Of a stretch of 64,000 nucleotides of DNA, positions 45,271-55,791 are shown piece by piece (position 1 is the stretch's first letter; every line of letters begins with the position of its first letter). The notes beneath the pieces were generated by a model. The model saw only the letters and a program-made list of their open reading frames with translations. It made no database searches and had not been told where the DNA came from. The DNA is from Wurfbainia villosa. Lineage: Eukaryota; Streptophyta; Magnoliopsida; Zingiberales; Zingiberaceae. Position numbers and translations under genes: made by a program. Location of the stretch: the NCBI GenBank assembly GCA_025175895.1, contig CM045988.1, forward strand, positions 94,662,960 through 94,726,959, written 5' to 3'.

Positions 45271-47927
45271 GGGTATTTTTTTAAAATAGGTATGCGTGAA
45301 CATATTAGAGCATCCATAACCCTTATCCATTATAACATCCTCCACCTCATAAAAAAGCATAGGGTCCATTGCCACATACTCATTATAACAACATATTTTT
45401 TCATCCACATTCCTTTTAACATTAACAATAATTATTTACGGATCTCACACTCCACTTAATCCTTTTAAAATTATATCATATTAAATAAATAAATTTAAAA
45501 ATATTTTTAAAATTATTATTATTTTTTTTAATAATAATCTTATTTTTTTAAAATAATTTTACTATTTTTAAAATTTTATTCAAATTTTTAAAATTTATAA
45601 TTTTTTAATATTTATAATTAAAAAAATAAAAAAAAATACATATGATCATTGAACAGCGTTGATGTTTTGAGCAGCGTTGAATGATAACACCCCTTCACAA
45701 TGGTATTTAATATCATTGGAGTGTTATAACACCCCATTAACCAAGCATTGTAGATGCTCTTACGAAAATATATAAGTGATTTTTTTTTTTTGCTTTTTTT
45801 TTTTTTTGTTTTCACAGCCGGAATTTAAATCCCGGCGGTGTTTTTTTTTTTTAGTTCACCCTCGGGATTTAAATCCTGGGGGTGTTTTTTTTTTTTTTTT
45901 GTGACTGCTGGCAGTTTTTTTTTTTTTGCTTTTCTTTTATAAGTTGGAATTTAAGATTTGATTTTTTTTTTTCATTTATTCTCGGAATTTAAATTTAGGT
46001 ATTCGTCGATCGATTAATCATCATCCGTCGATCAGTCGATCATCGTCCGTCGATCGACTAGTCGTTGCCCGCTCGACAATCGACCGACCATCGCCCTTCC
46101 ATCAGTGGGCCATCGTCAGTCCGAGGGTTGGTCGTCGCTTGCTTGGCGGTCAATCATCGCATGTCGTCGCCCCGCCAAACAATCGTCGTTCACTCGTCGA
46201 TTAGTCGACTGATCGTCGCCCGTTGGCCACCTACCGTCGCCCTTGTTGGTTGCGATCGACTGCGGATCACAGTCGGACGTCGATAAGTGGTCAGTCGCGG
46301 TCGCCACAAGACCGTCGGTCCCCGCCCGCCGTTGGCCGACTGACCGTCGTCAATCGATCGCCCGCCGCGGCCATCGTTGTCGGCCGATCGGTCTATCGAC
46401 AACGACGGCGATGGACGACCTATCGATGGTGGCGATCGACTGGGCAACAACGGTGATTGCCCAATGGGCAAGCGGCAATCCGTCGACGGGAGGGCGGCGG
46501 TCGGCAAGCTGGCCGACGAACGACGACTAATCGATCGGCAGGCGATGATTAATTGACGGGCGAGCGTCGACTAATCCATCAACAGGAGATGATCAATGGG
46601 TGGACGACGATCGACTGACGGGAGGGCGTCGGTCGTCCGACGATGAACTACAAGTAATGAAAAATAAAATACAACGGGATATAATTATTTTAGATGTCGA
46701 TTATTTAAAAAGAATTAAAAAATATATTCGGGATTTAAATTTCGAAGATTAAAAAAAATTAATGTAATGAACGAAATCATAAATGAAAAAAATAAAAATA
46801 AAAATATTTTCGAAATTTATTTATTTTCGTAATATGTTTACTGTTTAAAAATGATTTTTTTTCATTTTTATTTGGTTCATGTATTAGTTTTTTTAATCTT
46901 CGGAATTTAAATTTCGAATATATTTTTTTTAAAATTCGAGATTTAAAATAATTATATCACATTGTGTTTGATTTTTCATTGTCCGTAGTTCATCGTCGGA
47001 CGATCGATGCCCTCCCGTCAATCAGTCGTCGCCCGCCCGTCGGTTGCCCATCGGTCATCTCCTGTCGATGGACTAGTCGTCGTTTGCCCGCTAATCAATC
47101 GTCGCCCAATGATCGACTAGCCGGTCGTCGGTCGACTTGTCGGTCGGTCCCTTGGCCCAGCCGATCGCTTCTTCCAGATTATCCTCCTGGCGGGTCGTTG
47201 GGGCCGATCGCCACCGTCGCGAGTCGCCCGTCGCCGTCATTGTCGATGACCGATTGGCCGAACGATGGCTGCGGCGGTGGATCGACGACGGCAGTCGACG
47301 ACGGCGAGGCGGGGCCGACGATCTGTGGCGACCATGGTCGGCCGCGATTGACCAGCTGGCGCCGGTGACTGCGACCAATCGCGGCCAAGCACGATGAGTG
47401 GCAGTGGTGAGCGACGATCGATCGGTCGGCGGTGACGACGATCGATCGATTGGCCGATGGCGACGGCAGGCGATGGTGCGACAAGTGACGGCATGACGCC
47501 AGAACAAGCGGCACCGCCCCGGGTTGGCGATGGCCCGCCGATGGAAGGGCAACGGTCGATCAACTGTCGAGCGGGCGACGACTAATCGATCGATGGACGA
47601 TGATCGACTGGAAAACGGACGACGGTTAGTCGATCGACGGATATCTAAATTTAAATTCCGGGAATAAACAAAAAATATCGAATCTTAAATTCCAATGTAT
47701 AAAAAAAACTGCCGACACCGAAAAAAGCCAAAAAAAAAAAACACCTCCGGGATTTAAATCCGACGGTAAAAAAAAATTTAAAAAAAACTTCGTCGGGATT
47801 TAAATCCCAGCAGTGAAAATAAAAAAAAACAAAAAAAAAATCATTGCCGGGATTTAAATAAAAAAAAATCACTGTCGGGATTTTCTATTTTCGTAATATG
47901 TCCCACACCTATTTTAAAAAAATCCCC
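45271..47927. mobile_element. Element G1: giant foldback, Mutator-like insertion
   Basis: The ends GGGTATTTTTTTAAAATAGG and CCTATTTTAAAAAAATCCCC are inverted repeats. They are flanked by a perfect 9-bp duplication GAGAAGTTG (45262-45270, 47928-47936), the size typical of Mutator-like elements. Almost the whole 2.66 kb is one large inverted repeat: left arm to about 46650, right arm from about 46970, with an AT-rich centre that is itself palindromic. The arms carry ATTTAAAT-centred palindromes near the ends and dense CGATCG / GTCGAC words inward. No transposase. Overlapping frames on both strands are a by-product of the palindromic composition. Non-autonomous. Confidence 0.75.
45308..45759. 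mobile_element. Element H: MITE with TTA target duplication
   Basis: The left end GAGCATCCATAACCCTTA and the complement of the right end GAGCATCTACAATGCTTG form imperfect terminal inverted repeats. TTA flanks both sides (45305-45307, 45760-45762), as in PIF/Harbinger (Tourist-like) MITEs. Removing it restores GAACATATTACGAAAATA, which matches GAACATATTGCGAAAATA in G2 near 47990-48010. No coding capacity; 452 bp, very AT-rich. Confidence 0.8.
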
Positions 47928-49269
47928 GAGAAGTTGAAGAGCCGTGCCCGTGCGGGGGATTTTTTTAAAATAGATATGCACAGTGAACATATTGCGAAAA
48001 TAGATAAGTTTTAAATTAATTATGAAAATAGGTAAGAGGGTTTCATTGTCGGGATAAAAATTTCAACAGTAATTTTTTTTAAATTTTTTTTTCACTACCG
48101 AGAATTTAAGATTTGATTTTTTTTCATTTATTCTCGAAATTTAAATTTAAGTATTCGTCGATCGACTAACCGTTGTCCGTCTGCCAGTCGATCATCGTCC
48201 GTCGATCGACTAGTCATTGCCCGCTCGACGATCGACCGACGATCACCCTTCCATCGGTGGGCCATCGTCAGTGCGAGGGTTGGTCATCGCTTGCTTGACG
48301 GTCGATCATCGCTTGTCGTCGACCTGCCAAACTATCGTCGCTCGCCCGTCGATCAGTCGATCGATCGTCGCGCCGCTGGCCACCTATCGTCGCCCCCCGT
48401 CAGTCGCGGTCGACTGCGGATCACAATCGGGCGCCGATAAGTGGTCAGTCGCGATCACTATAAGATCGTCGGTCCTTGTCCGTCGTTGGCCGATTGACCG
48501 TCGTCAATCTATCGCCCGCAGCAGCCATTGTTGTCAATCGATTGGTCTATTGACAACGACGACGGGGAGCGACCTACTGATGGTGGCGATCGATTGGGCA
48601 GCGACGGTGATTGCCCAATAGACAAGCGACGACCCATCGACGGGAGGACGACGGTCGACATGTTGGCCGACGAACGATGGCTAATCGATTGGCGGGCGAC
48701 GATCGATTGGCGGACAAGCGGCGACTAGTCCATCAACAGGAGATGACCGATGGGCGAGCGATGATCGACTGACGAGAGGGCGTCGGTCGTCCGACGATGA
48801 GGTACAGGTAATGAAAAATAAAACACAACGTGATATAATTATTTTAAATGTCGATTATTTAAAAAGAATTAAAAAATATATTTGGAATTTAAATTTCGAA
48901 GATTAAAAAAAATGTAATGAAAGAAATCATCTATGAAAAAAATAAAAATAAAAATATTTTAAAAATTTATTTATTTTCGTAATATGTTTACTATTTAAAA
49001 ATGATTTTTTTCATTTTTATTTGATTCATGTATTATTTTTTTTAATCTTCCAAATTTAAATTCCGAATATATATTTTTTAAAATAATCAAGATTTAAAAT
49101 AATTATATCACGTTGTGTTTTATTTTTCATTGCTCATAGCTCATCGTCGGATGACCGACGCCCTCCTATCAGTTAGTCGTCGCCAGCCCGTCTGTTGCCT
49201 ATCGGTCATCTCCTGTTGATGGACTAGTCGCCGTTTGTCCGTCAATCAATCGTCGCCCAGTGATCAACT

Positions 49270-51161
49270 AGTCGCCGTCTATCGGTCAGCTTGTCGACCG
49301 TCGACCTCCCGTCGGCGGATCGTTGCTTGCCCATTGGGCAGTCGCCGTCGTTGGCCGATTGATCGCCACCATTGGCAGGTCACCCTGTCGCTGTCATTGT
49401 CGATTGACCGGCAACGATGGTTGCGGCGGGTGATGGGTGGCAGGCGGTCGATCGACGACGATCAATCGGCCAACGCCGGGTGGGGACCGACGGTCCTATG
49501 GCGACCATGGCCGCCCGTGACTGACCACTGACTGGCGTCCTACTGTGATCTGCAGTCGATCGCGACCGATGATGGGCGACGACAGGTGGCCAACGGGCGA
49601 CGATCGGTCAGTCGACGGGCGACGATCGATCGATCGACTGATGGGCGAGCGACGAGCGATGGTCGTTCGACGGGCCAACAGCAAGTGACGACCGACCGCC
49701 GAACAAGCGACGACCGACCCCCGGGTTAGCGATGGCCCGCCGATGGAAGGACAACAATTGATCGACTGTCGAACGGACGACGGCTAATCGGTCGACGGAC
49801 GACGATCGACTGGCAGACAGACAACGGTTAGTCGATCGATATATATCTAAATTTAAATTCCAGGAATAAACGAAAAAAAAATCAAATCTTAAATTCCAAC
49901 GTATAAAAAAACAAAAAAAAACTGCCGACCGTGAAAAAAAGCCAAAAAAGAAAAAGAAACAAAAAAAAACACTGCCAGGAAAAAAAATAAAAAAAAAAAC
50001 ATCGCCGGGATTTAAATCCCGGCGGTGAAAACAAAAAGAGCAAAAAAAAAATCATTACCGGATTTAAATCTCGACAGTGAAAAAATAAAAAAAATAAAAA
50101 AATCACTGCCGAGATTTTTATCCCGGCAATGAAACTCTCTTACCTATTTTCGTAATTAGTTTAAAATTTATCTATTTTCGTAATATGTTCACTGGGCACA
50201 TCTATTTTAAAAAAAATCATTAGTCATCGTCCGTCAGTCAGCTTGTCGACCGTCACCCTCCCGTCGGTGGATCGTCGCTTGCCCATTGGGCAGTCACCGT
50301 CGTTGGCCGACCGATCGCCACCGTTGACAGGTCGCCCCGTCGCCGTCATTGTCGATAGACCGATTGGTCGGCAACGATGGTTGCGATGGGCAATGGGTGG
50401 TGGGCAGTCGATTGACGATGGTCAATCGGCCAACCAGCGGCGAGGACCGACGATCTCGGCGACCATGGCCGCCGCGACGACCAGCGACCGCATCCGATCG
50501 CGACTCGGCCGTCGCAAGCGGCGATGGCGATGGCAAGTGGCCAACGGGCGACGATCGGTCAGTCGACGGGCGACAATCGATTGATCGACCGATGGGTGAG
50601 CGACGGGCGACGGTTGTTCGATGGGCCGACAACAAGCGACGACCGACCCGTCGAACAAGCGATGATCGACCCCCGGGTTGACGATGGCCCGCCGATGGAA
50701 GGGCAATGGTCGATCGATTGCCGAGTGGGTAACAGCTAATCGATCGACGGACGGCGACCGACTAGCAGACGAACGGTGGTTAGTCGATCGACGGATATCT
50801 AAATTTAAATTCCGGGAATAAACGAAAACAAACTGCCAACAGTGAAAAAAAGCCAAAAAAGAAAAAGAAACAAAAAAAAACACCGCCAGAATTTAAATCC
50901 CGGCCGTGAAAAAAAATATAAAAAAAAATATCGCCGGGATTTAAATCCCGACCGTGAAAAAAAAAATAAAAAAAAAACATCGCCGGGATTTAAATTCTGA
51001 CGGTGAAAATAAAAAAAGTAAAAAAATAAAAAAATCATTGTCGAAATTTAAATTCCGACAGTGAAAAAAAAAACTCTCTTATCTATTTTCTTAATTAGTT
51101 TAAAATTTAAAAGCATTTTCCTAATATGTTTACTGTGCACACCTATTTTAAAAAAATCCCC
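49270..51161. repeat. Tandem duplication of the G2 right arm
   Basis: 49270-50215 and 50222-51161 align throughout: CAGCTTGTCGACCGTC, GCTTGCCCATTGGGCAGTC, GCCCGCCGATGGAAGG, TAAATTTAAATTCC and CTATTTTC.TAAT.AGTTTAAAATTTA. The unit is about 945 bp. Confidence 0.75.
49960..50150. repeat. String of CGCCGGGATTT / AAATCCCGGCG palindromes
   Basis: A perfect 22-bp palindrome lies at 50003-50024, with degraded siblings on both sides separated by A runs of 10-25 bases. Comparable strings are at 45815-45995, 47740-47885 and 50880-51065. All share the central ATTTAAAT and GC flanks. Confidence 0.75.
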
Positions 51162-51497
51162 ATGAGGACGGACGCGCATATGGAATAGGTTTTTACGAGA
51201 GAAAGATTTGAGTAAAAAATTCGGCCCATCTCAACCATTGGATAGATATTTTTGTATTTAACTTTTTCTCCGAATTTTTTTGTTTTTCTTAAATCGTCGT
51301 TAAAAATCTTATAATAGTGAAAAAAATATCATCATTAAACATTGGACAACAACAACTGAAATAAAAATATCATCGTTGATAACGACGAAATAAAATATCG
51401 TTGTTAATACGTATATGGACATTAAATCTGATCGTTATTGAACCACTAATAACGATAATATTTGATATCATAGTTAAAATTATCTTTTCTAGTAGTG

Positions 51498-53849
51498 GCC
51501 TCCGGATTTAGATGTATATTTATATTTTCATTTACATTTTTGTTTTTCATTTTATTTTGCATATTTATCGTAGATCATTTGACAAGATCCTATGTTTAAA
51601 TTGTTTTATTTTCTATTCTTGAATACATATATATAGATACGCGATCTATTAACGGATCCAAAAGATCCATCAGTTATCTCTTGATATATACACGAATAAC
51701 AAAGGAAATACAGTTGAGATAATTGTCTTTGCATCATTGTCAAGCCCGATATTTATAAACATAAACTTTCGTGATGATAAACAGGGCATCCAAAACGATA
51801 CCAGTTTCAGCCTCAGACTTTCCTTTATAGGATTAAAATATTTGTTTACCCTTTTAAATTATCATATCAATAACTAACTATCCATTCATGGTATTTTAAT
51901 ATTAATATAATTTTGAAGATTAGATTTAAAAAGCTGTTAACACTTAGATGCATTTTAAAAATTACCATTTGTCTTAATTTCCCTAGAACAACAAAAGATT
52001 GCCAGTAAAGCTAAGGGTATCCACAAATTTAGTTTTCCATACTCTTCAAGGGCAGTTTTATTTCGGAGCATAGAAGCTGAACAAAGCAGGTGATTCACAG
52101 TACATGAAAGATCCATATACGATGAGATCAGAGGAGAGCTATTGACCCAACAAAATTCTGAAAACATCTGCAAAGGCACCCAGAATGTTTTCCTGATCAG
52201 TTTCCAATTAATCACCAATTTCCAAACACTGAATGAGTGTCCTCCTCCTCCCAGAGCTGATTTTGTGAAAATAGTTTGTGTTTTTCATCCCATCTCCTGT
52301 CCTTTTTAATTAAGTAGCATTAACTCGTTTAATACTTTCAAACTTTCTTAAAAACATTTTTTAGTCTGCTTGTTCAGAAACAGTCAGAAGTGTATTGGTT
52401 CCGATTCCTTCCAATTCATCGGTTTAGCTTGAATCCTCTGCCTTCAAATAAACAAGATTGTCTCAATTGCTGGCTCCATCCTTTTAAGAACTCGTCAAGT
52501 TGCCTTAGCTTGAGTACCCAGCTTGCCTCGACAAGAGAATTATATGGCTAGCTTCGGGTGTCATGAAAAATGATCCTTCGCTCGACAGAATGTAGGATGA
52601 TAATCAGAAAGTGAGGATTTTAAATATAATTCTCTTTATTCTAGATTCATCAGTATTAGAACAGTTTCAAATTTTGGAGTTGGACCTGATTGCAAGACCT
52701 CCCGACTCAAATATAATCCACTCACAAGTGCCAAACTTATGCAAACAACCAGAAATAACTACGGGACCTGTGCATGATTTAATTTCCTGAATCTACAGGA
52801 AACCACAATACCATTAATTGTGCAAAATCAAGGAGTTAATTAATATTAGACGTAGCATGTAGGCATAATAAATTCTCGACAAACACCCTCCAGTCAGAAG
52901 AACCACAGGTCAGTGGGACTTGCTCTTTGATTTCTGCTAACTTGGTCTCAACAGAAGCTGATGAGACAAAGCTCGCTGCAAGACTTCACTTCAAGTATAG
53001 CATCATCTAGCTAGGGAGGCATCGTTGCCAGAGCTTGAGAGGGAGCATGAGACTACGTTTTTTCCATTCAATTTCGGTTTAGTTAAATCTTGGGCTTCTG
53101 ACTCTGCAGGGCATGCCGCACCCCAAGATTGTAAAATTCAGCTGTTAACTGAACTAAGATCCAGCTGATCGATTACTGCGGTTGTAAAGAAACCAAGAGT
53201 AGAGTTACCATGCACGAGCGAAAAGATCTGAAAACCGGGAAGGGTAGAGCTGCAGTGTGAGAATCATGCAAATCTTCATTCGACAGTTGACAATCGCCAA
53301 AAAGGAAACTGATAGAGTGTCTTCGCCGGCAAAATTTAACATGGATTAAAAATATAAAACAATGAGCATAGAATAAACTACATAAAAAATTGAACCGATC
53401 CAGTAAATTTTTTCACCACAGGGCATAATAAAGTGAACCGATCCAGTAAATTTTGATCGATGTACATTCGTAAGTGCAAGGGTAATTAAAATCTTTTGAG
53501 AATTGGAAAGAGGTTCATGCATAAAATACCAATTATGTGGGCAGAATTTTAAATTTTTAATATCTGAAGGGTTTGTATGTTTTAAGTGATTGCCAAAACG
53601 TTTTAAGTGCATTTTGTTAACGGGGAGCTGAAATAATGCAAACATACGAGGACAACCCGGCAAAATGGCAAGTTAATGTAACATTAGGAATCTACAATTT
53701 TAGTAATTTACATCTTCTAGTCCCGCTTGCCCTTTTCTTCTACTCGAAGCAGCCTTTTAAACGGGGCATGTTTAGACTTCTCAGCCTCTGAAAACTCTAT
53801 TATATGCTCCCTCTGACATTGACTCTAAATGATGAATTTTTATTGACAC
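51498..53849. other. Intergenic region right of the CACTA element
   Basis: No supported gene. Frames at 51955-52218 and 53346-53663 (minus) have no recognisable domain, start context or codon preference. Composition is more balanced than in the AT-rich spacers, so a non-coding transcript or decayed gene is possible. Confidence 0.45.
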
Positions 53850-54165
53850 AACCCACAATTCAACATGGTCCCGGACTAGCTAGAAGTGTAAGTTTCGTGT
53901 TTGACTTAATGATAACCATTCTCTCCTTAGTGCTCTACTAACCAAGTCTTTCGTTTCCAATTCCTACGCTACCGTAAAAGGTTGAAATCGTCAATCTGAC
54001 AGTTTCATCGGTCCGTCTCAGAATCATTATGAGAAAGATAAATCAGGGGATCCTTTGGACTTTGACGCCGGAGGAGAATTTTAAATCTCCCTTCGAAATT
54101 CGACTCATGCCTCATCTGTAAATTATCATACGATTTTACCAATGCGCTATCCCTATGAAGACTTA
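53850..54165 (-). mobile_element. Possible tRNA-derived SINE
   Basis: The minus strand reads GGATAGCGCATTGGTAAAAT (complement of about 54134-54153, box A-like). About 35 bp later it has CATGAGTCGAATTTCG (box B-like), the layout of a pol III promoter in plant SINEs. No clear poly(A)/T tail or target duplication was found. Confidence 0.35.
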
Positions 54166-55791
54166 TGTAGCAAACCAATTCCTACGCTATGCTAATACGA
54201 ACTATGGGGCTTGAGCTAATGCATACCTTGGATTTGGCACAAAATATTTAGGCAAGGGTGTAAATATTTGGTATTGACCATATTTATTATCTAAGATTGC
54301 TTGTGAAATGATCGTAAAATATATGTCTATCTCACGAGCGACCATTATTGATTGTTTCATTGGCTACCTTTCGAACAATCGACATTTACTGTCCTTTTAT
54401 CGATGACAAATTTTTTTTATTAAATAAAAAATAAAAAAATTTGAATTATTTGAGGTTACGGAGGAAAAAGAATTCAAACACGTGATATGTGAAAGGGAAA
54501 AAATGTTACCAACAAATTTAAAATTAAAAAATAAATCAAATGAGTTAGAATTAATACGTTTAAAGTTTTATCATTTTAATTTGATATTTAAAATTTATAT
54601 AACGATGGGGTTAAAAAATAAAAATAAAAATATTAATTAAAAAAAATGGCTGGAGTCCATCCTAATTCAATAATAACTTCGCCCCTCCATATAAGGATAC
54701 ATAGATAACAACCAGTCAGTTCAATCGTGTAGCACACATCTCAATCTTCAATGAGCACGAGAATGATATGCACGCTAGGCAATTAAGTCTTCGTGGACTC
54801 CAAATGTAACTGCAGCAGCACGCAACGTGTGCACGCGCTACACGAAGTGCGCAACTGCACTTCGTGCAGCGCTGCAGTATGACACCCCCTTTATAAGGGG
54901 GTGTGCTGCGTCCAAAGGAGAAAAAGGGGGTGACGTCGAGAGGCTGTTCGAGCGAGGTGCTGTCGGAGAGAATAGTAAGAGTAGAGAACATCAAGGCGCG
55001 GTTGGATTTTGGCTTGTAGAGGAGGAGGTTCTTTTCAGTGTGATCGATCCTCAGACGGCAAAACAGAAACGTCGTCCTAACGTTCCAGGAAACTAGAAGA
55101 TTCTGACGGTCACTGTAAGTTCCTTTACTGTTTTACAGTTTCGTTATTCATTTTATTATTCATGCTTAGATAATTTCGATTAGATACTAAAACATCCAAG
55201 ACCAAAGATTAAAAAAAAAAATCACGTTCTGCAAAAAATACATAGAAATCATCTAAAGAAATAAATCACGTTCGATATTTACAGAAGAATTGATTTTAAA
55301 CGTTTTAAAAACTTCATAGAGTGTTAGTCCGTCGGCGGGACAAATCTTCGAAGATAACAGGAACACGACAATTATACTATACGCAACCTTTGAAAAAGGG
55401 AACCACCAAATAAATCATTAAAGGAATGATGGTACCATATGGGTCCTATCATACACAGAAAGGCTGATTTGACACTAATGAAACACACTATTCAAGCTAT
55501 GTACGTCTTTTCGATAACGATGCCAAGTCGTCGATGAAAAACCGAAAAATTCATTATTGTATTCCTACGAGATTCTGTAATACTCCAAGTAAATGTGAAT
55601 ACGCAAGACTGATGGACACATGGAATATATTTTCATAATATGAAGTTACAGCATGGCCATAATGCATGCTCCGAGTCCGAATTGAAGCTGGACGCAAACC
55701 AGTGAAAGCGTATAGTAATTAAGATCTCCCCTCACGAAAGGTGGAATGATAGATCAAGAATATATACTACTGCTTATTCAGTATAAGATAC
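54166..55791. other. Spacer downstream of the P450 gene, with a structured TATA region
   Basis: 54166-54700 is AT-rich with nothing recognisable. 54780-55100 is GC-richer and contains two hairpins and a TATA box (separate entry); the 89-residue plus frame over it lacks domains. 55100-55791 holds the presumed 3' untranslated region of the P450 gene on the minus strand. Confidence 0.45.
54841..54903 (+). promoter_or_regulatory. Paired hairpins around a TATA box
   Basis: CACGAAGTGC and GCACTTCGTG form a perfect 10-bp inverted repeat with a 6-bp loop (54841-54866). CACCCCCTT and AAGGGGGTG form a second perfect 9-bp stem (54883-54903) whose loop contains the TATAA (54892-54896). Downstream is purine-rich sequence. 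It may be a promoter of a retroelement LTR or an unannotated transcript; direction is inferred from the TATA. Confidence 0.35.

Larger units (their letters stand above)
47955..51161. mobile_element. Element G2: second foldback copy with duplicated right arm
   Basis: Starts 18 bp after the G1 duplication with GGGGATTTTTTTAAAATAG and ends with CTATTTTAAAAAAATCCCC. Left arm 47955-48800, palindromic centre 48800-49140, right arm 49140-50215, then a second right arm to 51161. The inner copy of the right end (about 50190-50215) lacks the CCCC terminus. No matching 9-bp duplication is visible, so it may be a rearranged pair of insertions. Confidence 0.65.
42359..51497. mobile_element. Element F: CACTA (En/Spm-like) transposon, degenerate
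   Basis: The right end reads CTTTTCTAGTAGTG; its complement CACTACTAGAAAAGATAA is a classic CACTA terminus. The left end AACTACTAAAAATGG aligns with it over about 30 bp with mismatches, including the first base. Both ends are followed inward by subterminal repeats around ACGACGG / CCGTCGTTAAT (42400-42800 and 51290-51480). A transposase-like exon lies at 43327-43488. The expected 3-bp target duplication is not evident, so the left border may be off by a few bases. Most of the interior is later foldback insertions. Confidence 0.7.

Noticed and set aside
46065..47563. Many overlapping Arg/Ser/Asp-rich reading frames on both strands
   Set aside because: They follow from CGATCG-rich palindromic DNA with few stops. 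They occur in all frames and on both strands of the foldback arms, with no domain.
48217..50883. Overlapping frames in the second foldback element
   Set aside because: Same compositional cause as in the first element; mirrored on both arms.
51955..53663. Two minus-strand frames of 87 and 105 residues
   Set aside because: No domain, poor codon bias, no promoter or splice context. Possible decayed exons but unsupported.
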